Shown one piece after another: positions 1 to 8,153 of a DNA stretch of 64,000 nt (position 1 is the first letter of the stretch; the number at the start of each line of letters is the position of its first letter). The DNA comes from Macrococcus armenti (GTDB lineage: Bacteria; Bacillota; Bacilli; Staphylococcales; Staphylococcaceae): NCBI RefSeq assembly GCF_020097135.1, contig NZ_CP083608.1:744001-808000 (forward strand), given 5' to 3'. A program made the translations under genes and the position numbers. Under the pieces are notes generated by a model. It had not been told where the DNA came from. It worked only from the letters and a program-made list of their open reading frames with translations, and searched no databases.

Positions 1-438
1 TTTGTAGCTGATTTAGCCACAGTTCGTGAAAGAGTCGAAATTGGAGAAGGAACAATTGTTGGACGTGGAGTTGCAGTTGAAAATGATTGTATTGTCGGTA
101 AGAAATGTAAATTAGAAACGAATTGCTATATTACAGCTTATTCTACTATTGAGGATTTTGTATTTATTGCTCCTTGCGTTGTAACTACAAACGATAACTA
201 TTTAGCACGCGATAAGGAAAGATATAATCATTTTAAAGGTGTAACAGTAAAAACTGGTGGAAGAATTGGAGCTAACTCTACAATCTTACCTGGTAAGGTA
301 ATAAATGAAGATGGGACTGTAGCTGCCGGAAGCATTGTTTCTAAAGATGTTGAGAAAGAATCTTTAGTTGTAGGTACACCTGCAAAAGAGATTAGAAAAG
401 TTCCAGAATCACAATTGTTAAGAAATCAGGAGTTGTAG
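1..438 (+). CDS. Left-handed beta-helix sugar acetyltransferase, C-terminal part
   Basis: The gene enters from the left edge, so its start lies outside the window; 145 codons and the TAG stop are present. The protein shows hexapeptide-type repeats (for example VEIGEGTIVGRG, ENDCIVGKKC, GGRIGANSTILPG) and the ending VVGTPAKEIRKVP, as in WbpD/WlbB-type acyltransferases that acetylate an amino group on a nucleotide sugar. The glycosyltransferase start follows 2 nt after the stop, so the two are very probably co-transcribed in a surface-polysaccharide operon. The exact substrate cannot be told from this fragment. Family is confident; the role as a UDP-amino-sugar N-acetyltransferase is inference from context. 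Confidence 0.8.
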   Translation, partial: FVADLATVRERVEIGEGTIVGRGVAVENDCIVGKKCKLETNCYITAYSTIEDFVFIAPCVVTTNDNYLARDKERYNHFKGVTVKTGGRIGANSTILPGKVINEDGTVAAGSIVSKDVEKESLVVGTPAKEIRKVPESQLLRNQEL

Positions 439-440
439 TT

Positions 441-1664
441 ATGGAGATTTGGATTTTCAATCATTATGCAATTGGACCAAATTCGGGTGGAGGTACAAGA
501 CATTATGATTTATCTAAATATTTAGTGAAAAAAGGGCATAAAGTTAAAATATTTGCATCTTCATTCGATCATCAAACTAGAAAAGAAAAACATTTATTTA
601 ATAAAGAATTATATAAAAGTGAAATACATGATGGAGTTGAATTTATATGGATAAAAACACATCCATATAAAGGAAATGATTATAATCGTGTATTAAATAT
701 GTTATCTTACTTTAAGAATGCAAAAAAAGTCTCAAAGTTAGTAAATGGAAATCCTGATTTAGTTATTGGAAGTTTAGTCCATCCATTGGCTGCTTATTTA
801 GGTTATATTGTATCTAAAAAGAAAAAATCTTTGTTTTATTTTGAAGAAAGAGACTTATGGCCTCAATCATTAATTGATTTAGGTAAAGTTACAGAAAAAA
901 ATCCAGTTATTTTTTTGCTGTATAAACTTGAAAAATATTTGTATAAAAAAGCTGATAGAATTATAGTATTATTTGAAAATGCAAAAAACTATGTTGTATC
1001 TAAAGGGATTAATGAAGAAAAAGTCTTGTATATACCTAATGGTATTGATATGAATCGTTTAGAAACAAGTAACAGTTCATTACCATATGAATTAGAAAAT
1101 TATTTCAATGAAAATAATGGTAATAATATTATTGTTTATACAGGAACACATGGTTTAGCTAATAATTTAGATGTAGTATTAGATGCTGCTAAAGAAATCA
1201 AAACTAATACTCAATTTCTTTTTATTGGTGATGGGCCAAATAAAGAAAAACTTATTCAAAGGAAACTAAATGAAAAAATTGAAAATGTTTATTTTGCTGA
1301 TCCTGTAAATAAAGATTTAATTCCTACAATTTTACAGAAAAGTAGTGTTGGTTTACTGCCATTAAAACATTCCCCAGTTTTTAAATGGGGGATAAGTCCA
1401 AATAAATTATTTGATTATATGTCAAATAAACTACCTGTAATTTTATTATGTGATATTGAAGACTCTCCTTTGCAACAAGCAGATGGTGGTTTCGTATTTA
1501 AAAAAGATTTTAAAAATGAGTTGGTGGATTTATTAAACAATATTAACAAATATGACTTGGAATCTTTGGGTGATAATGGCTATAATTTTGTTAAAGAAAA
1601 TCATAATTGGGAAAAAAATTCTCAGATAATAATTAATAGTGCTATCCAAGATAAGAAAAAATGA
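441..1664 (+). CDS. Glycosyltransferase family 4 (WbuB-like)
   Basis: 407 residues, the usual length of a GT-B fold glycosyltransferase. The N-terminal domain opens with a glycine-rich loop (GPNSGGGTRHYDLSKYL). The C-terminal domain has the donor-binding signature: YTGTHGLANNLDVVLDA, FLFIGDGPNKEKL, and ISPNKLFDYMSNKLPVI near the end. It would add a sugar to an undecaprenyl-linked oligosaccharide on the inner face of the membrane. A ribosome site AGGAG lies 8 nt before the ATG. The gene is visibly more AT-rich than the genes beyond 2890, with runs of AAA, TTA and AAT codons, as is common for exchanged capsule genes. The sugar transferred is unknown. Confidence 0.85.
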   Translation: MEIWIFNHYAIGPNSGGGTRHYDLSKYLVKKGHKVKIFASSFDHQTRKEKHLFNKELYKSEIHDGVEFIWIKTHPYKGNDYNRVLNMLSYFKNAKKVSKLVNGNPDLVIGSLVHPLAAYLGYIVSKKKKSLFYFEERDLWPQSLIDLGKVTEKNPVIFLLYKLEKYLYKKADRIIVLFENAKNYVVSKGINEEKVLYIPNGIDMNRLETSNSSLPYELENYFNENNGNNIIVYTGTHGLANNLDVVLDAAKEIKTNTQFLFIGDGPNKEKLIQRKLNEKIENVYFADPVNKDLIPTILQKSSVGLLPLKHSPVFKWGISPNKLFDYMSNKLPVILLCDIEDSPLQQADGGFVFKKDFKNELVDLLNNINKYDLESLGDNGYNFVKENHNWEKNSQIIINSAIQDKKK

Positions 1665-1671
1665 GGTTATT

Positions 1672-2274
1672 ATGATGAAAAGAATTTTTGATTTTTCAGC
1701 AGCTACTTTAGGACTAATTGTTGTATCTCCAATTGTTATCGGTACAGCTATTGTTGTAAAGAAAAAGATTGGATCGCCAATCTTATTTACGCAAACACGA
1801 CCAGGACAATATGGTAAACCATTTCAGGTTTATAAGTTTCGTACGATGACGAATGAAACTGATGAGAATGGTAAACTACTTCCGGATGCAGATCGATTAA
1901 CTGAAACGGGTAAATTCTTACGTAATTATAGTTTAGATGAGCTACCTCAACTTATTAATGTAATTAAAGGTGACATCTCATTAGTCGGACCTAGGCCATT
2001 ACTAATGGAGTATAATGATTTATATAATGATGAACAACGTCGTCGTTTAGATGTTAAACCAGGTATAACAGGATGGGCACAAGTTAATGGACGTAATGCA
2101 CTATCATGGGAAGAAAAGTTTAAATTAGATGTTTGGTATGTTGATAATCAATCATTTATGCTAGATATGTATATACTTTATCTTACTGTAATTAAAGTAT
2201 TTAAGAGTGAAGGTATTAATCAGGAAGGTTCTGTTACTGCGGAGAAATTTAAAGGAACTCCAAGTAATGCTTAA
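1672..2274 (+). CDS. Undecaprenyl-phosphate sugar-1-phosphate transferase (EpsL/PglC-like)
   Basis: This is a bacterial sugar transferase of the small monotopic type, about 200 residues. It should load the first sugar phosphate onto undecaprenyl phosphate at the membrane and so start the repeat unit. Visible family marks are the N-terminal hydrophobic hairpin (RIFDFSAATLGLIVVSP), YKFRTM, the acidic dyad in SLDELPQLINV, GDISLVGPRPLL and KPGITGWAQVNGRN. I start it at ATG 1672 (or 1675) because GAGGTT lies just upstream; the longer frame from 1639 would overlap the previous gene and adds no family residues. With the next two genes it forms the trio found as EpsL-EpsM-EpsN in Bacillus and PglC-PglD-PglE in Campylobacter. 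Confidence 0.88.
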   Translation: MMKRIFDFSAATLGLIVVSPIVIGTAIVVKKKIGSPILFTQTRPGQYGKPFQVYKFRTMTNETDENGKLLPDADRLTETGKFLRNYSLDELPQLINVIKGDISLVGPRPLLMEYNDLYNDEQRRRLDVKPGITGWAQVNGRNALSWEEKFKLDVWYVDNQSFMLDMYILYLTVIKVFKSEGINQEGSVTAEKFKGTPSNA

Positions 2275-2890
2275 AGTAACTTTACTTGGTAATGGTGGGC
2301 ATGCTAAGGTTTTAAGAGACATTATTAAGAGAATAGATAAAGTAGAGTTATATGCTATTTTAGATGAAAAAATAGAGAATAAGTATATAGAATCTAATGT
2401 TATTTATGATACTATGAATAATTTAAATGATTATAAAAATACGCAATTTATTATTGCAATTGGTAATAATCATGTAAGAGATAAACTAGTTAATCAGTTT
2501 CGTTTATCAGATAGCAATTTTATAACAATAGTAGATCCGTCTGCTGTAATTTCTCCAACTGCAACAATAGGTATAGGCACAGTTGTAATGCCGAATGCAG
2601 TGATAAATGCAGATGCAGTAATTGGAAAACATTCAATAATTAATAGTGGTGCAATTGTTGAACATGACAATGAAATTGGAGATTATACTCATATTTCTCC
2701 AGGTGCAGTCTTATCAGGTACAGTTACTGTAGGAGATTATACTCATGTCGGATCAGGTAGTGTCGTTATACCTAATATAAATATTGGAGCACGTTGCATT
2801 ATTGGAGCTGGTAGTGTCATAATAAAAGACATAGAAAGCAATGTAACTGCTGTTGGTAATCCAGCACGCATAATTAAAAGGAGCGAATAA
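2267..2890 (+). CDS. Sugar O/N-acyltransferase, sialic acid O-acetyltransferase NeuD/PglD family (EpsM-like)
   Basis: 207 residues from ATG 2267, which overlaps the previous stop by 8 nt and has AAAGGAAC upstream. An N-terminal nucleotide-sugar binding domain (LLGNGGHAKVLRDII) is followed by left-handed beta-helix hexapeptides from about residue 90. His133 in AIVEHDNEIGDY matches the catalytic histidine position of PglD. The family acetylates the 4-amino group of a UDP-amino sugar made by the aminotransferase encoded next. The translationally coupled order supports a shared pathway that makes a bacillosamine-like sugar. The chemistry is inferred from the family. Confidence 0.86.
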   Translation: MLKVTLLGNGGHAKVLRDIIKRIDKVELYAILDEKIENKYIESNVIYDTMNNLNDYKNTQFIIAIGNNHVRDKLVNQFRLSDSNFITIVDPSAVISPTATIGIGTVVMPNAVINADAVIGKHSIINSGAIVEHDNEIGDYTHISPGAVLSGTVTVGDYTHVGSGSVVIPNINIGARCIIGAGSVIIKDIESNVTAVGNPARIIKRSE

Positions 2891-2891
2891 C

Positions 2892-4031
2892 ATGGAAGAA
2901 CGAGTATTTCTATCAAGCCCACACATGGGTGGAACAGAAGAAAAGTATATAAAAGAAGCATTTGATACAAATTGGATTGCACCACTTGGTGAGAATGTGA
3001 CACAATTTGAGAATGCAGTGAAATCTTATACAGGTACGAAAGCTGCTTGTGCACTTTCTAGTGGTACCGGTGGACTTCACTTAGCACTTGATCTGCTAGG
3101 TGTAGGGCCAGGAGATATCGTTTTTTGTTCGTCTCTAACTTTTATTGCAACAGCTAACCCAATTATGTACTTAGGTGCGGAACCAGTTTTTATTGACTCT
3201 GATTTAGAAAGCTGGAATATGTCACCTTATGCTTTACGTAAAGCATTTGAGAAATATGCTGCAATGGATAAATTACCTAAAGCAGTTATGATTGTAAACT
3301 TGTATGGTCAATCAGCGAAGATGGATGAATTAATGGCTATTTGTAATGAATATAATGTACCAGTTATTGAAGATGCAGCTGAATCATTAGGAAGTAAGTA
3401 TCATGGCAAGATGAGTGGAACTTTCGGTAAGTTTGGTATATTCTCATTTAACGGTAATAAAATTATTACGACGTCAGGCGGAGGTATGATTATCTCTGAC
3501 GACGAAGAAGCGATTAATCATGCTTTAAAGAAAGCAACACAAGCAAGAGATAATGCGCTTCATTATCAACATAGTGAAGTTGGTTATAACTATCGATTAA
3601 GTAATATCTCAGCTGGAATTGGTCGTGGTCAGATGGAAGTATTAAATGATCGTGTTGAGAAAAAACGTGAGATTTTTAATCGATATGTTGAAGATTTAAA
3701 AGATATTGAAGGTATTTCATTTATGGAAGAGTTAAAAGATAGTTTTAGTAATCGCTGGTTATCTACGATTATTGTTGATAGTGAGAAGGTAGGAAAAACT
3801 TCAGTTGAAATCATTGAGCATTTAGCCCAGTTTAATATTGAAGCACGACCTGTATGGAAACCAATGCATTTACAACCATTATTTGAAGGCAAGGATTTTA
3901 TTCAGGATGAGCAACAAGATGTATCTAAATTCTTATTTGAGAATGGTATATGTTTACCTTCAGATACTAAGATGACTAAAGATGTTCAGAATAAGGTAAT
4001 TGAATATATTAAAACATTTATCATCGGTTAA
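2892..4031 (+). CDS. PLP-dependent nucleotide-sugar aminotransferase, DegT/DnrJ/EryC1/StrS family (EpsN/PglE-like)
   Basis: 379 residues, the normal family length. It transfers an amino group to a 4-keto nucleotide sugar. Lys190 in SFNGNKIITTSGGGM is the expected PLP Schiff-base lysine, and VIEDAAESLGS (Asp161) contacts the cofactor ring. NYRLSNISAGIGRGQMEVL and ARPVWKPMHLQP are further family blocks. Resemblance to Bacillus EpsN is close along the whole length as I remember that sequence. It has its own ribosome site (AAAAGGAGCG) 2 nt after the acetyltransferase and is the last gene before a strong terminator, so it closes the polysaccharide operon. Confidence 0.9.
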   Translation: MEERVFLSSPHMGGTEEKYIKEAFDTNWIAPLGENVTQFENAVKSYTGTKAACALSSGTGGLHLALDLLGVGPGDIVFCSSLTFIATANPIMYLGAEPVFIDSDLESWNMSPYALRKAFEKYAAMDKLPKAVMIVNLYGQSAKMDELMAICNEYNVPVIEDAAESLGSKYHGKMSGTFGKFGIFSFNGNKIITTSGGGMIISDDEEAINHALKKATQARDNALHYQHSEVGYNYRLSNISAGIGRGQMEVLNDRVEKKREIFNRYVEDLKDIEGISFMEELKDSFSNRWLSTIIVDSEKVGKTSVEIIEHLAQFNIEARPVWKPMHLQPLFEGKDFIQDEQQDVSKFLFENGICLPSDTKMTKDVQNKVIEYIKTFIIG

Positions 4032-4040
4032 TATTTTATG

Positions 4041-4076
4041 AATCACCCCTCGATATATATCAAGGGGTGATTTTTT
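4041..4076 (+). terminator. Rho-independent terminator of the polysaccharide operon
   Basis: A 10-bp stem (aatcacccct / aggggtgatt) with a 12-nt loop is followed by six T. It lies 10 nt after the aminotransferase stop. Confidence 0.9.
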
Positions 4077-4142
4077 GCGACTTATAATCAAAATTATCAT
4101 CATGCTTTTTATAGCAGTCATTTATTTTTTATTTTACTAATT

Positions 4143-4170
4143 AAAAACCCGAGCACCCTTGTGCTCGGAT
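4143..4170 (-). terminator. Terminator of nsrR
   Basis: The stem ccgagcac / gtgctcgg with a 4-nt loop reads on the minus strand into a run of T just past the nsrR stop. Confidence 0.8.
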
Positions 4171-4174
4171 TCAA

Positions 4175-4585
4175 TTATAATGTTATCTTCTGAAACAATA
4201 CATCTTCCAGTGTGTACTTATCAAGCACCGCCATATATGCAGCAAGAGCTTCTCCTAACACACCTTGTAAACCGCACATTCCTGCTATCGGACAAGTATT
4301 CGTCTCGCGATCGAAGCATTCTACAATAGTCAATGTCTCTTCAGTTTTACGTATTAATTTCCCGATATTAATATCCTCTGGCTGAATCTTAATCTTCATC
4401 CCACCGCCACGGCCACGTGTCGTTTCTATATATCCAAGCGTCGCAAGATTATTCACGACTTTCGTAAGATGATTTTTAGAAATCCCGTAAAACTTCGCAA
4501 TCTCTTCAATTTGTACGCGCTCATCTTTACGCGCGATATACATTAAAACACGCAATGAATAATCTGAGTAAAGTGTCAGTTTCAT
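4175..4585 (-). CDS. nsrR: Rrf2-family nitric-oxide-sensing repressor NsrR
   Basis: 136 residues from the second of two in-frame ATGs. I prefer the start at 4585 because AAGGAG sits 8 nt before it and only 2 nt before the ATG at 4591, and MKLTLYSDYSLRVL is the family's usual beginning. An N-terminal winged helix (EEIAKFYGISKNHLTKVVNNLATLGYI) precedes the iron-sulfur segment with Cys90, Cys98 and Cys104. Those three cysteines fit the [4Fe-4S] ligands of NsrR. The gene is divergent from hmp, the standard NsrR target, which supports this name over IscR or CymR. It probably represses hmp until NO destroys the cluster. Confidence 0.88.
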   Translation of the reverse strand: MKLTLYSDYSLRVLMYIARKDERVQIEEIAKFYGISKNHLTKVVNNLATLGYIETTRGRGGGMKIKIQPEDINIGKLIRKTEETLTIVECFDRETNTCPIAGMCGLQGVLGEALAAYMAVLDKYTLEDVLFQKITL

Positions 4586-4652
4586 GGTCATCTCTCCTTA
4601 TGTTCATTATATCACATTCTTTAATGATTGAATGATTTATTATATAAATGAT

Positions 4653-4681
4653 TTGTATATTTTATGAAAGAAGTGTATATT
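4653..4681 (+). promoter_or_regulatory. Candidate SigA promoter of hmp
   Basis: TTGTAT (4653-4658) and TATATT (4676-4681) are separated by 17 bp. The AT-rich sequence from the -10 box to about 4705 (tatattaaaggtgtattt) is where an NsrR operator would be expected, but I see no clean dyad, so the operator itself is not claimed. Confidence 0.5.
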
Positions 4682-4723
4682 AAAGGTGTATTTATAATAT
4701 ATCTTTCAATAGGGGGAACAATT

Positions 4724-5866
4724 ATGTTAACTGAAGAAACAAAAAATATTGTAAAAGCTACGATTCCGGTATTAGAGGAGCATGGTACAGAGATTACGTC
4801 TGCATTTTATAAACATATGTTTGAACAGCATCCAGAGCTTTTAAATGTGTTTAATAAGACGAATCAGAAATTAGGACGTCAGCAAACAGCACTTGCTCAA
4901 ACGGTTATTGCGGCTGCGAAACATATTGATCATTTAGAAGCGATTATTCCGAACGTCAATCAAATTGCCCATAAACATAGAGCGTTAGAAATTAAACCTG
5001 AGCATTATCCGATTGTTGGAGAAAATTTAATTTGGGCAATCCAGCATGTGTTAGGTGATGCTGCGACACCTGAGATTGTTGATGCGTGGACGAAGACGTA
5101 CGGTGTCATTGCAGATGTGTTTATTAAGATGGAAGCGGCACTGTATGATGAAGCGGACTGGCAGGATTTCGTGTCATTTAAAGTTGTGGATATTAAGGAT
5201 GAGTCTCCTGATATTAAATCATTCACGGTTAAGAGTGATGTTGTTGAATTAAAGCCGGTAAAAGCTGGTCAATATATTACGGTTAAAGTTCATCCGGAAG
5301 GTGAAGATAATGATGCGTTACGTCATTATTCTATTTGTTCTGTAGATACGTCACGCGGGTTAAAGTTTGCGGTTAAGCGTGATGTTGCAGGGGATGCAAA
5401 AGGTATGGTGTCAAACTACTTGCATGATAGTGTGAAAGTGGGCGATGAGTTATTGTTATCAGCGCCAGCGGGTGAGTTTTTAGTTGAGACAGATAATAAG
5501 GATATCGTATTAATCAGTGGTGGAGTAGGTATGACACCGCTAATGAGTATGTTACAAGCTGAAGTCGATACGCGTAACATTAAGTTTATCCATTCAGCTT
5601 ATAATCGTGATGCTGTACCGTTTAAAGATGAGATTAAAAAGCTGCATAATCACGAGAATGTTCATTTTTACTTTAACTATTCTGAAACTGCAGGTCGTTT
5701 AAATAAAGAGAAGTTAAGTAAGATTATAAGTGGTAATGAAGAAATCTATATGTGTGGATCGGTTGCATTTATGGAAGGTATGCTAGAAATCTTTAATGAC
5801 ATGGGAATTGATAGAAGCCACGTTCACTTTGAGCCATTCGGTCCAAAGATGAGTATTACAGTTTAA
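4724..5866 (+). CDS. hmp: Flavohemoprotein, nitric oxide dioxygenase
   Basis: 380 residues from ATG 4724, preceded by AGGGGGAAC; the in-frame extension upstream to 4664 runs through the promoter. A globin domain (residues 1 to about 137, proximal His85 in IAHKHRAL) is followed by an FAD domain (RHYSICSVD) and an NAD-binding domain (LISGGVGMTPLMSML, then YMCGSVAFMEGML). The enzyme oxidises NO to nitrate in the cytosol with NAD(P)H. It faces the probable repressor nsrR across a 138-bp promoter region and ends in its own terminator, so the pair is a self-contained NO-response module. Confidence 0.95.
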   Translation: MLTEETKNIVKATIPVLEEHGTEITSAFYKHMFEQHPELLNVFNKTNQKLGRQQTALAQTVIAAAKHIDHLEAIIPNVNQIAHKHRALEIKPEHYPIVGENLIWAIQHVLGDAATPEIVDAWTKTYGVIADVFIKMEAALYDEADWQDFVSFKVVDIKDESPDIKSFTVKSDVVELKPVKAGQYITVKVHPEGEDNDALRHYSICSVDTSRGLKFAVKRDVAGDAKGMVSNYLHDSVKVGDELLLSAPAGEFLVETDNKDIVLISGGVGMTPLMSMLQAEVDTRNIKFIHSAYNRDAVPFKDEIKKLHNHENVHFYFNYSETAGRLNKEKLSKIISGNEEIYMCGSVAFMEGMLEIFNDMGIDRSHVHFEPFGPKMSITV

Positions 5867-5887
5867 TATCTGGTAAATTGAACTAAT

Positions 5888-5918
5888 AAAGCACAGCGTT
5901 AGCTGTGCTTTATTTTTT
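5888..5918 (+). terminator. Terminator of hmp
   Basis: A 10-bp stem (aaagcacagc / gctgtgcttt) with a 4-nt loop is followed by a T-rich tail. Confidence 0.88.
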
Positions 5919-5959
5919 CATCTTTCTTCTCCTTAGTTCATTATTTTTATTTTATACGA

Positions 5960-6000
5960 TTTTTAAAAAACTGTATGAAATTTCTGCAGTTTTTTAAAAA
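5960..6000. repeat. 14-bp perfect inverted repeat upstream of the first NERD gene
   Basis: Arms 5960-5973 (tttttaaaaaactg) and 5987-6000 are exact complements around a 13-nt loop. A 15-nt word, attttttaatttctg, follows at 6010-6024 and recurs at 53785-53799 in the dyad upstream of the third NERD gene. The AT-richness lowers the weight of both observations. Confidence 0.6.
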
Positions 6001-6115
6001 TAGCAGAGCATTTTTTAATTTCTGATTTATTTCAGGTTATTTTGACGTGTAATTTTTGAAAAATGAGTTTTTGACAGATTTCATGATTGTTAGTATGTTG
6101 TCTGTGAGGTGACAT

Positions 6116-7006
6116 ATGATAGCGAAATATCATGAAACGAATGATAAGGTGTTGTTGCTATATGAATTACTTGGACGCGTTAATTTGTCGAAGAAAGATT
6201 ATGATGTACTGATGCGTTATTTGTCTGGGCTTGAGGGTGAACGTAAGTTTCTGGATGTGATGCGTGATGTAGAGGGTGTTTTAATACTATGGGATATTTA
6301 TCTTGAGGACTATAGTGCACAGTTTGATTTTTTAGTGATAGCTGGGCAATATGTGTTTCATTTTGATGTGAAAAATTATAGTGGTGTATATGAACATAAG
6401 GATGGTTTGTTTAAAGGTGCGAATGGTCGAGTAAATAAAAAGCTTATGTTGCAGCTTACAGGGAGTGAGGCGGGGCTGAATCAGTTTTTACTGCATCACG
6501 GTTTTCATTATAAAGTGGCTAGTCGCGTCGTATTTATGAACGAATCGTTTCAATTAATTGGTGACACGGATAAGTATATTTTATTCTATTATGATCTTGG
6601 GCGTGTTGTGGAATATTTAAAAGGGAATGCTGGTATAAGTGACGCTATGATGAGGTTGTGTGATACGTTGATTGCGCATCATGGTGATGATTCGAAGTTT
6701 TATAATATTGATGATTATGATATTGAAAATGTAAGAACTGGTGTACGTTGTCCAAAGTGTCGTCGTGTTGGGATGAGTCGTGATGCTAAGGGTCATAAGT
6801 ATCGCTGTCGATGTGGGCATACGGTGAGTAATCGTGAAGCGGTTGATATAGTGTACCGAATGTTACAGGTGTTTCGAGTGAAAAGCATTCGTAAATGTGA
6901 TCTGAATCGGCATCTAGGCATGCCGAACCGTACATTACAGAGAATTTTGAGCAATCATTATATAAAAAAAGGGATTAATCGAGGTACTTACTATGAAAAG
7001 CAGTAG
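6116..7006 (+). CDS. NERD-domain protein with zinc ribbon and C-terminal helix-turn-helix (copy 1)
   Basis: 296 residues; GAGGTG precedes the ATG. The N-terminal part fits the nuclease-related domain (NERD) core: Glu42 in EGERKFL, Asp71 in QFDFLVI, and Asp84-x-Lys86 in HFDVKNYSG, a PD-(D/E)xK-like arrangement. A zinc ribbon follows (CPKCRRVG ... CRCGHTVS), then a short C-terminal segment resembling helix-turn-helix (KCDLNRHLGMPNRTLQRILSNHYIKKG). Two paralogues lie at 31036 and 52796 with the same order of parts. It sits alone between hmp and folD with strong dyads on both sides. Nuclease activity is possible from the conserved residues; the biological role is unknown. Confidence 0.75.
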   Translation: MIAKYHETNDKVLLLYELLGRVNLSKKDYDVLMRYLSGLEGERKFLDVMRDVEGVLILWDIYLEDYSAQFDFLVIAGQYVFHFDVKNYSGVYEHKDGLFKGANGRVNKKLMLQLTGSEAGLNQFLLHHGFHYKVASRVVFMNESFQLIGDTDKYILFYYDLGRVVEYLKGNAGISDAMMRLCDTLIAHHGDDSKFYNIDDYDIENVRTGVRCPKCRRVGMSRDAKGHKYRCRCGHTVSNREAVDIVYRMLQVFRVKSIRKCDLNRHLGMPNRTLQRILSNHYIKKGINRGTYYEKQ

Positions 7007-7065
7007 AAATGGGACTGAAAATGGCACTGAAAAATGATTTGAATGCCATTTTCAGTGCCATTTCT
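7005..7065 (+). repeat. Long dyad starting at the stop codon of NERD copy 1
   Basis: Arms 7005-7026 and 7044-7065 pair over 22 bp with one mismatch, around a 17-nt loop; the left arm begins within the TAG stop. Each arm also holds a short direct repeat (actgaaaatgg / cactgaaaa). It could end transcription, but only a weak T tract follows. Confidence 0.7.
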
Positions 7066-7149
7066 GATTTATTAAGTAATATTGGCGCTCAAAAATGTAC
7101 TAAAATATTACCATATTGAATAGTGGCCCGATAACTTGTGAGCACCAAC

Positions 7150-7181
7150 AAAAAAGACACCCAACTTCAGTTGAGTGTCTT
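7150..7181 (-). terminator. Terminator of folD
   Basis: A stem of aagacaccca with its near-complement tgagtgtctt reads on the minus strand into five T, just past the folD stop at 7190. Confidence 0.85.
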
Positions 7182-7189
7182 ACAAAGCA

Positions 7190-8038
7190 TTACTTCTGCG
7201 CACGTTTCGCGGCAAGTAATGTATTATTTAATACCATAGTGATAGTTAAAGGTCCTACACCGCCTGGTACAGGTGTAATTGCGCTTGCTACTTCAGATAC
7301 TTCATCGTATACAACGTCTCCAGTTAACTTACCGTCAACGACAGTGTTTCCTACGTCTACGATTACTGCGCCTTCTTTTACTACATCTTTCGTAACAAGT
7401 CCTGGTTTACCTACAGCCGATACGATAACGTCTGAGCGTTTTAATACGTCTCCCATATCTTTACTGCGAGAGTGTAATAATGTAACAGTCGCGTTTGCAT
7501 CTGTTAATAACTTCGCTACAGGCTGCCCAACGATATGACTTCTTCCGATAACTGCAACATCTTTTCCTTCTAAATCGATATCTGCATGTTTTAAAATTTC
7601 CATAATACCAAGTGGTGTACATGGAATATATGTTTCAACACCTGCGTATAAGCGTCCAATGTTAATCGGGTTAAAGCCGTCAACGTCTTTTTCTGGTGCG
7701 ATCTTCTCTAATACTTTTGTTTCATCGATTTGTTTCGGTAGTGGTACTTGTACTAAAATACCATGAACGTTTGCGTCTTGATTTAATTTCTCAATTTCAT
7801 CAAGTAATGCCGCTTCACTTGTACTTTCATCTAAGTGAATGATGCTTGAAGACATTCCAATTTTTTCAGCAGATTTCTTCTTGTTGTTAACGTAACTCTG
7901 ACTCGCACCGTCGTTACCTACTAAAATAACAGTTAAGTTTGGCGTTACCCCTTGTGCCTTTAACTGTTCTACTTCCTGTGCAAGGTTTGCACGATAGTCT
8001 GCTGCAATTTTCTTTCCGTCTAATACTTTTGCTGCCAT
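7190..8038 (-). CDS. folD: Bifunctional methylenetetrahydrofolate dehydrogenase / cyclohydrolase
   Basis: 282 residues from ATG 8038, chosen because GGAGGG lies 8 nt upstream; the in-frame ATG at 8053 has no good ribosome site. The enzyme interconverts 5,10-methylene-THF and 10-formyl-THF, the one-carbon donor used by PurN and PurH. Family marks: [14 protein letters not shown] with the catalytic lysine, [39 protein letters not shown], and [18 protein letters not shown] PGGVGPLT at the end. It is divergent from purE, across a region with PurR-box-like sequences, which fits its role in feeding purine synthesis. Confidence 0.95.
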   Translation of the reverse strand: MAAKVLDGKKIAADYRANLAQEVEQLKAQGVTPNLTVILVGNDGASQSYVNNKKKSAEKIGMSSSIIHLDESTSEAALLDEIEKLNQDANVHGILVQVPLPKQIDETKVLEKIAPEKDVDGFNPINIGRLYAGVETYIPCTPLGIMEILKHADIDLEGKDVAVIGRSHIVGQPVAKLLTDANATVTLLHSRSKDMGDVLKRSDVIVSAVGKPGLVTKDVVKEGAVIVDVGNTVVDGKLTGDVVYDEVSEVASAITPVPGGVGPLTITMVLNNTLLAAKRAQK

Positions 8039-8073
8039 TCCAGTTCCCTCCATTTATTCGAACGTTTAATATT

Positions 8074-8079
8074 ATTATA
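8074..8079 (-). promoter_or_regulatory. Extended -10 box of the folD promoter
   Basis: On the minus strand TATAAT is preceded by TGC, an extended -10 arrangement. The PurR-box-like sequence at 8097-8109 would cover the matching -35 region. Confidence 0.5.
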
Positions 8080-8096
8080 GCAGTAAACAATAGAGA

Positions 8097-8148
8097 AATA
8101 CGAACAAAAAATTAAAAACATCGAAAAAAATTCGTGATTGTTCGTTTT
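8097..8148. promoter_or_regulatory. Pair of inverted PurR-box-like sequences between folD and purE
   Basis: ACGAACAA at 8100-8107 and its inverse TTGTTCGT at 8138-8145 match the CGAAC core of the Gram-positive PurBox. The gap between the cores is 34 bp, about one helical turn more than the usual spacing as I know it. One box lies upstream of the purE -35 and the other over the folD -35, so one PurR site could control both directions. Confidence 0.6.
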
Positions 8149-8153
8149 TTGCG

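Noticed and set aside
4680..4706. A defined NsrR operator before hmp
   Set aside because: The region is AT-rich and suggestive, but no clear dyad matching the known box could be seen, so only the promoter is listed.
7116..7538. Plus-strand open frame of 140 codons over folD
   Set aside because: It is the antisense shadow of folD, has no ribosome site and a Thr/Ser-rich composition typical of shadows.
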